A stretch of DNA of 64,000 nucleotides from assembly GCA_013122435.1 (NCBI GenBank), contig WYDT01000004.1:1-64000 (forward strand), in the 5' to 3' direction. Below the pieces are notes generated by a model, which searched no databases, was not told where the DNA came from, and saw only the letters and a list, made by a program, of their open reading frames with translations. This document shows positions 56,267 through 64,000 of the stretch, one piece after another (within the stretch, counting starts at the first letter, position 1; the number at the start of each line of letters is the position of its first letter). The stretch comes from Chloroflexi bacterium AL-N1 (GTDB taxonomy: Bacteria > Chloroflexota > Chloroflexia > Chloroflexales > Roseiflexaceae). Position numbers and translations under genes: made by a program.

Positions 56267-58120
56267 TCACCAGTGTGCGCCCAACAAATTCCAGCTATAT
56301 AACCACCCGCAAAAAGCGAGCGTTGAACTTCCCAGCCCAGCCAGGTACCAGTGGAGCCGACTCCGTGGCATACGAAAGAGTTTGACTATTGCGACGATAA
56401 TAAATGCCAGACTGACTACAAGCCATAACCACAACAGATTCAACCCCAAAGTCATAAGTGGTCGCTGCACCCCATAGTACAATTCTGTATCAATAATAGT
56501 ACCCAAACCAGCAAATAACGCAGCAACAGTAAAGACATAATTCCATCCACGCATCAACCACTTTTCGGTTGAGCGTTTTGTAAAATCAGGTGACTTACGG
56601 ATTAAATGGTCAAATAGGCCCCAGAGCAAAAAAACACCTCCGATGAAACCCAGATTCACCCATATTCCACGCCACCAGGGAGTACGCTCCAATGAACTAA
56701 ACCCACGAAACATATGGGTAATATGACCAGCCTCATCTTCAGCAAAGGCGACTTGATTTGTCCCATCGACTTCACGAAAGAGTAGTGCTGCTACTGGGCG
56801 ATAAACATCTCCAAAAATAGTGAGTGTGTTATCAGCATTTGCACTTACGCCAGTTTGCTGCGTCAATGCAATGAATCGCAAGCTGGTGGCACGCTCGTAT
56901 GTGGTAACCGTATATTGGCCAGCAAAACGAGACAAGTCGCTCATCTCAATTGTTGCTGGTGCCGTATCCTGTGATGTGGGGAAGAAATGCTCTAACACAG
57001 TATCGGCAACTTCTTTATTGAGATCATAATCACTGTTATTGGCTACAAAGACGCCAAACTTCTCATCAGGTAGCAGATAGAGCATGCTTCGATACCCAGC
57101 TAGCGCCCCGTTATGCCAGATCACCCGTCGCTCACCGTCGATCTGTTCGATAAAACCATAAGCAGATCCTTCTAAGGCAGGATGATGGGTAAATTGCTGG
57201 GCATGCATCGGCTGAAGCGTCTCAGGTTCAAGCAGGCGAACACCATCCACCGTACCTGCCTGGAGATGTGCCAGCATAAAGCGACTCATATCGGCGGCGC
57301 TGGCGTATAATTCGCCAGATGGCTTATCATTGAGAATAATTGGTGTCACAGGGCGCGTCCAAAAGCGGCCACTGTAACCAGTCGCAGTATCGGCTGTAAA
57401 GGTAAAACCACTCTGCTCCATCTCCAGCGGCTGCAAAATAGACCGGGATACATACTCCTCGTACGGCATTTTTGCAACCTGTTCTACTATATACCCGGCG
57501 AGTCCCATCCCATAGTTTGAATACATCCGAATTTGTCCTGGTGGGTAGGCTCGTTCTGGCAGATAGGTGGCGACATATTCAGCAAGTGAAAGCACCTGAT
57601 CGGGATTCGTGGTACCGCTCCCCACACTACGATCAGTTAGACCAGACGTATGTGTTAACAGGTGATGTAGTGTAATGGGCTCATCAAATGTTGCTGGTAG
57701 CTGAAAAGTTTTCAGGTACTGGTTCACATCTGTATGGAGATCGAGTTGGCCTTGCTCCGCCACCTGCATCACCGCCACAGTCGTAAACAGTTTAGTCACC
57801 GATGCCAACCGAAAGGGTGTCGTCTCACTAACAGGTGTTTCATCGGCTACATTCGCGTAGCCATAGCCCTTTTGCAGCACCACCTCGCCTTGATGGACAA
57901 TGGCGATTGTGGCACCGGGTACCTTGTGTTCGGCCATCTGTTCGGCCATGAACTCATCGACAAAGGCTGCAACCGCCTGATGATCATCAAGCGAAGGAGG
58001 GGCATCCTGTGCTAACACACCTGATGGCACCCACCACCCTACACAGAACACCAACAAAAGCAGGCACACGCTGAGACGGTGTACCTGCCGCAGAAATCTA
58101 TCACGTAGACAACAGATCAT
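56267..58120 (-). CDS. Serine hydrolase of the beta-lactamase/S12 fold with C-terminal membrane domain
   Basis: 617 residues. Signal peptide, then the class C beta-lactamase-like catalytic domain: SVTK (SxxK, in FRLASVTKLFTTVA, about residue 95), YSNYG (YxN), and HNGALAG (KTG equivalent). A middle domain follows and a C-terminal set of about four membrane helices anchors it. Such proteins act on D-peptides, esters or beta-lactams; the substrate is unknown. The ATG at 58120 has GGAGGG upstream; the longer in-frame ORF starts 15 codons earlier. Confidence 0.85.
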   Translation of the reverse strand: MICCLRDRFLRQVHRLSVCLLLLVFCVGWWVPSGVLAQDAPPSLDDHQAVAAFVDEFMAEQMAEHKVPGATIAIVHQGEVVLQKGYGYANVADETPVSETTPFRLASVTKLFTTVAVMQVAEQGQLDLHTDVNQYLKTFQLPATFDEPITLHHLLTHTSGLTDRSVGSGTTNPDQVLSLAEYVATYLPERAYPPGQIRMYSNYGMGLAGYIVEQVAKMPYEEYVSRSILQPLEMEQSGFTFTADTATGYSGRFWTRPVTPIILNDKPSGELYASAADMSRFMLAHLQAGTVDGVRLLEPETLQPMHAQQFTHHPALEGSAYGFIEQIDGERRVIWHNGALAGYRSMLYLLPDEKFGVFVANNSDYDLNKEVADTVLEHFFPTSQDTAPATIEMSDLSRFAGQYTVTTYERATSLRFIALTQQTGVSANADNTLTIFGDVYRPVAALLFREVDGTNQVAFAEDEAGHITHMFRGFSSLERTPWWRGIWVNLGFIGGVFLLWGLFDHLIRKSPDFTKRSTEKWLMRGWNYVFTVAALFAGLGTIIDTELYYGVQRPLMTLGLNLLWLWLVVSLAFIIVAIVKLFRMPRSRLHWYLAGLGSSTLAFCGWLYSWNLLGAHW

Positions 58121-58266
58121 ATCGAAGCTCCCTCCAACTCCTAAAAACAAAGAATACATAAACAATACGTGGGGAGCAAATGATTAGTTGCTTAGATGCT
58201 ATGTAGTTAAAAGGAAAGGTGCTCTATACTCCATAATATTCTACTCCATTCATGCCTTCGCCCTCT

Positions 58267-59013
58267 TTATTCATGAGGGACTAACACATGGTTCGAGCGG
58301 CCAATCGAAGCAAGTGTTTCGTTCACCAACGGTGATTGTCTGTTCAGGCGATATCCATCGAGTAACACGCCCCGCACAAAGTGGGCTACCTGCGATTTCT
58401 CGAATGAGTGAGTTCGGCGAATAGGAATGATGTAGAACAAACGCGATGTGAGCACTGACTCTGGTGTTCGAGACTCTTCTTCGTGTCCGGCAACCATGTA
58501 CGGAGCAGCGTAATTCACATGGGGAAAGTGCGCCCCAAAACGGCGAAAAATCTCTTTGCGCTGTTCACGTACCAGACCTTCTCCTTCATCGGAGGCCAAT
58601 AGCGGATCGGCGATCTCACCACAAAAACCAATTGGTGTTTTCTGGCCATTGGCAGCCGCATCAGTACATATCTGTTCCATGGTGTAGCGCTGGAGAATCC
58701 ATCCAAGCCCACTACCACGATACCGTGGCAATAAGCCGACAAATTGCCCATAACCGAAATGGCGTTGTCGCAAATATTGAAATATACGAAAGCCAACCAG
58801 CTCACCCTGATACTCAAGCAGCCAGAGATGGAACACACCCAATGGATCACGCGCCCGCACACACTGAGCCCAATGGTGAATCAGCGGCACATAACGTCGA
58901 TCTTCTGGAAAAACCGTGAGAAACATCTCGACAAGCGTGTCTAACAACACAGGCGTCTTGTCAGTAACAGCATGAATGATTGGAATCGATGGATAGATAG
59001 GGGTACTGGTCAT
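58267..59013 (-). CDS. GNAT-family acetyltransferase
   Basis: 248 residues. A GNAT core is recognisable in ELVGFRIFQYLRQRHFGYGQFVGLLPRYRGSGLGWILQRYTMEQI, with the R/Q-x-x-G-x-G/A acetyl-CoA loop as RGSGLG. The C-terminal third is not recognised. The substrate is unknown. GGAG lies before the ATG. Confidence 0.7.
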   Translation of the reverse strand: MTSTPIYPSIPIIHAVTDKTPVLLDTLVEMFLTVFPEDRRYVPLIHHWAQCVRARDPLGVFHLWLLEYQGELVGFRIFQYLRQRHFGYGQFVGLLPRYRGSGLGWILQRYTMEQICTDAAANGQKTPIGFCGEIADPLLASDEGEGLVREQRKEIFRRFGAHFPHVNYAAPYMVAGHEEESRTPESVLTSRLFYIIPIRRTHSFEKSQVAHFVRGVLLDGYRLNRQSPLVNETLASIGRSNHVLVPHE

Positions 59014-59448
59014 GCGACTCTCCTGAAGATTATGATGTACTGAAATGCGAAATAGCCACCATCATTGACTCAATGCACAGCAGGCAAGCGACTGCTCAGC
59101 AAACAAACTTATTGTTCGCCCGACATACAAGCTATGGGGGAAGGAGATGAGATCGTGTCTGGGAGAGGCAGAGCATCGCCCCATCGCTCCCAAAAGAAGT
59201 ACTTGTGCCTTAGCGCCGCTACTGAATACTGAATGCGGCACACCAGACAATATTAAACACAGTTGATAACGCATCCATCACCCCTGTCGTAGCCGCACAT
59301 ATGTATCACGATAAAATATGCTACGAAGTGAACATCCACTTTGCAAATCTAGGGGAACTCTACCGTATAAGACACGCTAAACGGTAGACAATTTGAGTAC
59401 AATTTGAGAACGAGTATGTAATATCACTCAAGACAGAGCTATCAAGAG
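59014..59448. other. Intergenic region without recognised gene
   Basis: About 435 bp; only a 70-codon minus-strand ORF of unlikely composition. No RNA or repeat was noticed. Confidence 0.5.
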
Positions 59449-59835
59449 TTAACCACACAAGTGTTCGTTGATAATAGTATTGTCCACGACAATCTGTGAG
59501 TGAGCCGTATGCGGAGCAGGTGCGAGATAACGTTGATGTAGCAGTTGACTAAAGTGACAGAGGGTCGCTCGATTGAGTTCATAGTAAATCCACTTGCCCT
59601 GTCGACGTTCCTGGATGAGTTCGGCATCACGCAGAATTTTGAGGTGATACGATAGTTTGGAGGGAGTGATTGCACCGAGGCGTTGTTGTACATCAGTGGC
59701 ACACAAAGCCCTTGGAAGTTCAGGATGATCGGGTGATGCACAGCAGGGTGTGCGTCCTGCGGCAAGCAGGTCGAGTATCTGTACTCGTAAAGGGTCACTC
59801 AGCGCTAGAGCAAGTTGAGTCAACGATATCTTCAT
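59449..59835 (-). CDS. ArsR-family transcriptional regulator
   Basis: About 128 residues. Winged helix with LALALSDPLRVQILDLLAAGRTP, a cysteine-rich loop CCASPDHPELPRALC, then PSKLSYHLKILRDAELIQERRQGKWIYYELN. Cysteines and His in the loop could bind a metal or sense redox. It is divergent from a PPOX gene, with a promoter and repeats between them. ATG 59835 is preferred because residues 1-19 of the longer frame do not look like a protein start. Confidence 0.85.
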   Translation of the reverse strand: MKISLTQLALALSDPLRVQILDLLAAGRTPCCASPDHPELPRALCATDVQQRLGAITPSKLSYHLKILRDAELIQERRQGKWIYYELNRATLCHFSQLLHQRYLAPAPHTAHSQIVVDNTIINEHLCG

Positions 59836-59859
59836 AACGGCAGTATACCACGTGAAGCA

Positions 59860-59911
59860 TTGACATTTCAAAAAAAGTTGTGCTATACTCAAAACAATTC
59901 AAAAAAATTTG
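59860..59911 (+). promoter_or_regulatory. Promoter and tandem operator of the ArsR/PPOX pair
   Basis: TTGACA (59860-59865) and TATACT (59884-59889), 18 bp apart, form a strong promoter on the plus strand toward the PPOX gene. Two copies of a 14-bp sequence, TTCAAAAAAAGTTG (59867-59880) and TTCAAAAAAATTTG (59898-59911), are 31 bp apart, one over the spacer and one just past the -10. These are likely ArsR sites. Confidence 0.6.
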
Positions 59912-59978
59912 TACTGTTGTAGACTGTAGTTCGTAAATACATGTGACACGTTTCTTGATGTCACATAAGGAGGGCCGT

Positions 59979-60368
59979 ATGATTCCTGAACAATACAAAG
60001 ATCTGTTAAACACCACTGCACTCGCACACATCGCCACGATTGGACCAAAAGGCGAGCCCCAGGTCAACCCGGTCTGGTTCCATTGGGATGGCAGTTATAT
60101 CCAGTTTAGCCAAACAACCACACGACAAAAATACCGCAACCTCCAGCGTGATCCGCATATTGCACTTTCCATCGTCGATCCGCAGAATCCCTATCGCTAT
60201 ATCGAAATTCGTGGGGTGGTAGCACGTGTTGAAGATGATCCTGATCTGGCCTTTATCAATGGCATGGCGAAGAAGTATCTGGGTGTTGATCAGTATCCCT
60301 ACCACCAGCCCAATGACCAACGCATCGTGATTTATGTTGAGCCCGAACACACATCGCAGATGGGATAA
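59979..60368 (+). CDS. PPOX-class (split barrel) flavin/F420-dependent oxidoreductase
   Basis: 129 residues: ALAHIATIGPKGEPQVNPVWFHWDG, FSQTTTRQKYRNLQRDPHIALSIVD and YIEIRGVVARVEDD are typical of PPOX-class proteins of the F420-dependent type. It could reduce a small molecule with F420H2 or FMN. AAGGAGGG precedes ATG 59979. It is under the promoter that faces the ArsR gene. Confidence 0.85.
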   Translation: MIPEQYKDLLNTTALAHIATIGPKGEPQVNPVWFHWDGSYIQFSQTTTRQKYRNLQRDPHIALSIVDPQNPYRYIEIRGVVARVEDDPDLAFINGMAKKYLGVDQYPYHQPNDQRIVIYVEPEHTSQMG

Positions 60369-60443
60369 GCTGGTTCGTTGGCATAAAACCGATACACAAA
60401 CAGTACAACCTGATCCTGATTTTACGGCGAGCTTATGGCATTT

Positions 60444-61208
60444 TTATGTATGATTTGCTGGCGATGAATGTAAAAAATCGATAATGGTTTGATTAAATGC
60501 GGCTGGACGATCCCACATCGGATTATGTCCAGCTTGTTTTATAACGACCAATTTCTCTGCACCGGGGAGGTAACGACATAGTTGTTTGCCAACCTGCAAG
60601 GGAACTAACATATCGTATTCACCCCACACAACCAGTGTTGGTGTATGAATATGGACCAGTTTCGCTCGAATGTCAGTAGTCAACAGTTCATACGCCGCCT
60701 TGAGCAAGGTCACCGGACCCGCACGGCAGGTATCGGCGAGCAGAATGGGAAAAAAACTGAAGGGAATATACCGCACCGCACGGAGCATGTCCATAGGCAG
60801 GTGCCTTGCCTGTCGATCAAAAGGAAGTGCTGCGGCATCGACTAACACCAGCTGCGACACACGATCAGGCCAATCTGCCGCGAGATCAGCCACTACAAAA
60901 CCACCCATTGAATGCCCAACAAAAGCAGCCCGAGCAATATCCAGATGATCAAGCCATTGCACGAGCACAGCCGCCGCTTCTTCCAGTACAAAAGGATGTC
61001 CATTCTGGCTGGCCCCAAAACCCACCAGATCAATGACATACACACGAAAATGCTGGGCCAGACATTTGACATTGCGTGACCACCACCAACTCGATCCCGC
61101 AAGACCATGGATGAGCACAAGAGGTGGACCGCTACCGGCAACTTCATACGTAATTGATACAGGCCCAATACGTTGCTGATACTGTTTGATAGACGTTGGA
61201 AATGACAT
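60444..61208 (-). CDS. Alpha/beta hydrolase
   Basis: 254 residues: LIHGLAGSSWWWSRN (oxyanion), VGHSMGGFVVAD with the nucleophile Ser (GxSxG), LVVWGEYDMLVP (Asp) and KQAGHNPMWD (His) make a complete triad. It could act as an esterase or C-C hydrolase; the substrate is unknown. It stands alone on the minus strand. Confidence 0.88.
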   Translation of the reverse strand: MSFPTSIKQYQQRIGPVSITYEVAGSGPPLVLIHGLAGSSWWWSRNVKCLAQHFRVYVIDLVGFGASQNGHPFVLEEAAAVLVQWLDHLDIARAAFVGHSMGGFVVADLAADWPDRVSQLVLVDAAALPFDRQARHLPMDMLRAVRYIPFSFFPILLADTCRAGPVTLLKAAYELLTTDIRAKLVHIHTPTLVVWGEYDMLVPLQVGKQLCRYLPGAEKLVVIKQAGHNPMWDRPAAFNQTIIDFLHSSPANHT

Positions 61209-61486
61209 GGACTCTCAACCTACAGAGCTTATCTTAAATGTACAGAATAGTCAATTATAGCTCAACATCACATAGCATCTTTGGAACACTATGGTAAACT
61301 ATAGAGTAATAATATGATTAATTACTGCCCTGTTTGCCACAAGATAGCACTTTCCCTCACTCCGATCGTGTCTAATCTTTGTGTATTTGTCGTTATGTTA
61401 TAGTGATATGCTTCATATCTCCATATAACACATATATGTAACAACACTTGTTTTATTCTTCAGTAGAAGCAGATTTGGAGAGATAT

Positions 61487-61924
61487 ATGCATCATAAGAA
61501 TTCCCATATTAAAGGCGTTGGAGGTGCAGTGTACCGACACACACACGATGGTCAGCTCGAATGGTTACTCATCAAAAAAAAGCATGGTTTTTGGACACTA
61601 CCCAAAGGACATGTTAAATCAGGCGAGTCCTATACAACCGCAGCTATACGCGAAGTCGCAGAAGAAACGGGTATCCAGGGAGAGGTCAAGACATGCGTAA
61701 GTCAAGTCGACTATCACATCTACAAAAACAGCAAAAAACGTTATAAAGTAGTCACGTATTATCTCATTCATGCGCTGGATGGTGTGCTTTGCCCGGATCA
61801 CAAGGAGCAAATAGAGCAGTTGGGTTGGTTCTCAACGAAAGAAGCCCTACGACGAATTCAACGCGATCGTGTGCGCGCCATCGTCCAACAGGCTGTCATG
61901 TTGTTGTCGAACGTGAGGGATTAG
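61487..61924 (+). CDS. Nudix hydrolase
   Basis: 145 residues with a full Nudix box: the stretch GHVKSGESYTTAAIREVAEE TG (about residues 43-65) contains the G-x5-E-x7-RE-x2-EE pattern. It hydrolyses nucleoside diphosphate derivatives. GGAGAG lies before ATG 61487; a 13-codon longer frame is less likely. It is the first of two Nudix genes in this end of the window. Confidence 0.88.
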   Translation: MHHKNSHIKGVGGAVYRHTHDGQLEWLLIKKKHGFWTLPKGHVKSGESYTTAAIREVAEETGIQGEVKTCVSQVDYHIYKNSKKRYKVVTYYLIHALDGVLCPDHKEQIEQLGWFSTKEALRRIQRDRVRAIVQQAVMLLSNVRD

Positions 61925-62539
61925 GCGTTATGTATACCTATTGCCACCATCATAGCATGCTTTTGAGATCTTCTAACATACCACGCGGACTCTCTAAGGA
62001 GAAGCAAACCGTGGTAGCAATCATGCCCAGTAGCTCCTACTAATCGTCTCCATATTATGACCAAAGTAGCAGATGATTGGACACAACGCCAAAAATCTCC
62101 TGAACACTCGACTCCAGATCAGCAATTTCTTCTGCCACTGTTTCATTCAACCATTCGTGGGTCGAAACGACCACTCCCGTACTCACCACCGAATACCCCA
62201 CTAGATCAGGATGGGATGTATCTCGCTGCACTGCAGATGTAAATGCGGATTGCTGGGTAATGTGTTTCCACAAACGATAAACAAGCAACATATGATGATG
62301 CCATATAAAACAATCCTCCGTTGCTCTGCAGTTGGTACTACCATAAGAAATGAGATAGGTATCTATTGCCTATTTAGAGGATTTTTCCGAGTTTATGTGT
62401 GTTCTACAATTTCTTCTGGCATATTGTCAATGCCAAGATAACAGTCCGCACATGCCAAGCGTCACTATCTCCAGCACACCTGTGCTTCGCACTCCTCCCT
62501 TATGACCGTGGGGTTTCCGTATAACTTCCCCCCGCTGAG
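61925..62539. other. Region without a confident gene
   Basis: About 615 bp after the first Nudix gene. A 78-codon minus-strand ORF (62055-62291) contains DLVGYSVVSTGVVVSTHEW and DLESSVQEIFGV, which looks partly natural, but I recognise no family and it may be a fragment. No repeat or RNA seen. Confidence 0.4.
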
Positions 62540-62940
62540 ATACATCGCGGGTTGGTGGTGTGCCTGTCGGCTGTTTTTGTCGCAACCCATCGCTATTGCC
62601 ACACATGTGTATCGTGGTGGCGTGATGGAGGAGTCGATCCAGGATGGCACTGGCCAACACGTGGTCCGCCCTACTACCGCACCCCGAGCACCCGCACCTG
62701 ACCTGCTTCAGCAGGTCACATAACTCTAACCCCACTGCTTGAACCGCAGGGGCGCGTGGTGCATTGACTGGCAGGCCGAGCGAATCTTTCGCCTCGACCG
62801 CATTGGCACGGTGGTGCGGCGCGAATGAGCAGCCATGCATGCCGCCTGCAACTGGCTCAGGCGGCGGATGGTCAGGTAGCGCGGAACCCGAGCGGGTCGA
62901 AGGTCCGCTCCAGCACCCCACCACTCACGATCACTACTCA
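62540..62940 (-). mobile_element. IS21-family istB remnant in a GC-rich patch
   Basis: On the minus strand the stretch SAILDRLLHHATTIHMCGN (about 62560-62650) matches the C-terminal end of the IS21 helper ATPase IstB, with further degenerate sequence upstream (VPRYLTIRRLSQLQAA, 62860-62900). No intact ORF, no terminal inverted repeats and no ATP-binding motif remain. The patch is noticeably more GC-rich than its neighbours, consistent with foreign origin. Confidence 0.6.
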
Positions 62941-62944
62941 CATC

Positions 62945-63487
62945 TCACAACACGGCTTGTAGCTTCATGGCAAAGCGTGCCATATGCGGATCACTACGAT
63001 CCAATGGTAATGCCTCTAACGGAAACCAGACGATTCGATAAAACTCATCCGTGTCGTAATACATCGCTTGCGTACTATCACCACACAGCACATACCACAG
63101 CGATATATCAACATGACCAGCAGTGATACCCACCGTTTCGGTGACAGTTATCAAAAGAGGCTGGGGGAATAGAAAAGTTGCCTCAATAGACAATTCTTCG
63201 AGAGCTTCCCGTACTACCGTGGTTTGTGGATGTTCGCCGGGTTCGACATGACCACCACTTGGCAACCACAACTCGGCTTTTTTATGATCGACAAGCAGCA
63301 GTTTCTGATGTATTTGATCAAAGAGAACAAAGTAAGAGACCAGATGCTGGGGTGGGATAGCCGGTTTTTGTACGCGACAAAGTGGCACACCCGACTCAAT
63401 CCAGGTCAGCGTATAGGCGATATGGGCCTGCTCAAGCTTATCAAAGGGCTCAATAGTGCGAACAATTTCTGCAATAGTAGTGTGCAT
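62945..63487 (-). CDS. Nudix hydrolase
   Basis: 180 residues. The Nudix box is in LPSGGHVEPGEHPQTTVVREALEELSIEA (about residues 90-115 in the usual spacing). The N-terminal extension (about 40 residues) differs from the first Nudix gene here. It hydrolyses a nucleoside diphosphate derivative, substrate unknown. Next to the truncated glycosyltransferase on the same strand with a 2-nt gap. Confidence 0.88.
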   Translation of the reverse strand: MHTTIAEIVRTIEPFDKLEQAHIAYTLTWIESGVPLCRVQKPAIPPQHLVSYFVLFDQIHQKLLLVDHKKAELWLPSGGHVEPGEHPQTTVVREALEELSIEATFLFPQPLLITVTETVGITAGHVDISLWYVLCGDSTQAMYYDTDEFYRIVWFPLEALPLDRSDPHMARFAMKLQAVL

Positions 63488-63489
63488 CT

Positions 63490-64000
63490 TTATGTACGAT
63501 AAATCAATGCTGGATCTTTTTGTCTTAACCCAGATGCTAACTTCTCGTATGCCTCACGCACCTGTGCATATTTGTGATCCCATGTTAACTCACGCATAAC
63601 TTTGGTATGTCCGGCAATGCCAAGCCGATAGGTCTCACTACGATCAGTGAGCAGACGTCCACACGCATATGCCAGCGCCGGTACATCACCAAAATCCACC
63701 AGCAATCCGTTGCGCCGATCATCGATCACGTTGGGGATGCCCCCGGCACGTGCTCCTACGACGGGCACTTTGTAACACCACGCCTCCAGAAATACGATAC
63801 CAAAGGAGTCTGTTCGTGAGGGCAGTGTCAAAAGATTAGCTGCTGCCAAAGCATCGTGTTTGACTGTATCGGCAGCGTAGGGCAGTAACCGGATACGCGC
63901 ACGATCTTTCTCAGGAAGTTGCTCATAAAACGCGGTGAAATGCGCGAGTGGCGCGCCAATAAGCACCAATGTGGCAGTGCTTCCCTGCAACCAGAGTTGT
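63490..64000 (-). CDS. Glycosyltransferase family 4-like, C-terminal part (runs off the window)
   Basis: At least 170 residues of a GT-B transferase: ANLLTLPSRTDSFGIVFLEAWCYKVPVVGARAGGIPNVI with the ExxGxVxxEA-like donor-site Glu, and NGLLVDFGD. The 5' end lies beyond 64000; the frame is open to the edge (QLWLQGST). It transfers a sugar to an unknown acceptor. Confidence 0.85.
   Translation of the reverse strand, partial: QLWLQGSTATLVLIGAPLAHFTAFYEQLPEKDRARIRLLPYAADTVKHDALAAANLLTLPSRTDSFGIVFLEAWCYKVPVVGARAGGIPNVIDDRRNGLLVDFGDVPALAYACGRLLTDRSETYRLGIAGHTKVMRELTWDHKYAQVREAYEKLASGLRQKDPALIYRT

Noticed and set aside
62055..62291. 78-codon ORF as a real gene
   Set aside because: No recognised domain, no clear ribosome binding site; mentioned only as a possible fragment.

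Overview
The window looks like a chromosomal segment of a free-living, multicellular-type Chloroflexota bacterium (class Chloroflexia, possibly Herpetosiphon- or Roseiflexaceae-like). This is inference, with no marker gene to settle it. The hints are roughly 50% GC, many secreted enzymes with PKD-type repeats, a secreted protein ending in the short LPLxxR-type tail I associate with Chloroflexota, an F420/FMN-type split-barrel oxidoreductase, and many single-gene accessory enzymes. There are no rRNA or tRNA genes and no complete insertion sequence.

Layout. (1) 1-6.3 kb, minus strand: the upstream part of a type III CRISPR effector operon, in transcription order cmr1, a cmr6-like RAMP, a csx11-type Cas10, cmr4, cmr5, then a gene running off the left edge. 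The Csx11-like Cas10 lacks the GGDD cyclase motif, which points to subtype III-C. No adaptation genes or Cas6 are seen beside it. (2) 6.7-16 kb: accessory enzymes, namely an APH-fold protein with a broken catalytic loop, a DUF1349 protein, a TPR-GNAT fusion, then P450, O-methyltransferase and PEP-utilising phosphotransferase genes, facing a UGT-type glycosyltransferase. (3) 16-29.4 kb: a large secreted PQQ-type sugar dehydrogenase with PKD repeats, a DICT-GAF sensor with a late frameshift, a Gfo/Idh/MocA oxidoreductase, a MarR regulator beside a transporter relic, a frameshifted amidohydrolase, an SDR plus nucleotidyltransferase pair, and an MFS exporter with its ArsR-type regulator.

(4) 29.6-45.4 kb: a complete type I-B (Tneap/Cst-like) CRISPR-Cas locus on the minus strand: WYL regulator, cas8, cas7, cas5, cas3, cas6, cas1, cas2, cas4, a leader of at least about 250 bp with a recognisable promoter, and a 63-repeat array (36-nt repeats, 62 spacers) whose oldest end is at the left. 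Nearly all spacers beyond the oldest seven share a GG dinucleotide at their crRNA 3' end, while the oldest mostly do not. This is the most distinctive signal in the window. The array could also supply guides to the III-C complex 30 kb away.

(5) 45.6-64 kb: more accessory genes, including a membrane-anchored protein with two L7/L12 C-terminal-like domains, GNATs, small secreted proteins, a haloalkane dehalogenase, a trypsin-like protease, a membrane-anchored MutS-family ATPase, a second TIGR00027-type methyltransferase, a membrane beta-lactamase-fold hydrolase, an ArsR/PPOX divergent pair, two Nudix hydrolases, an IS21-like relic and a truncated glycosyltransferase at the right edge. Several genes are broken (amidohydrolase, GPDP-membrane-domain-like protein, GbsR/MarR regulator, DICT-GAF). 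That means either an actively decaying accessory region or a draft sequence with indel errors.
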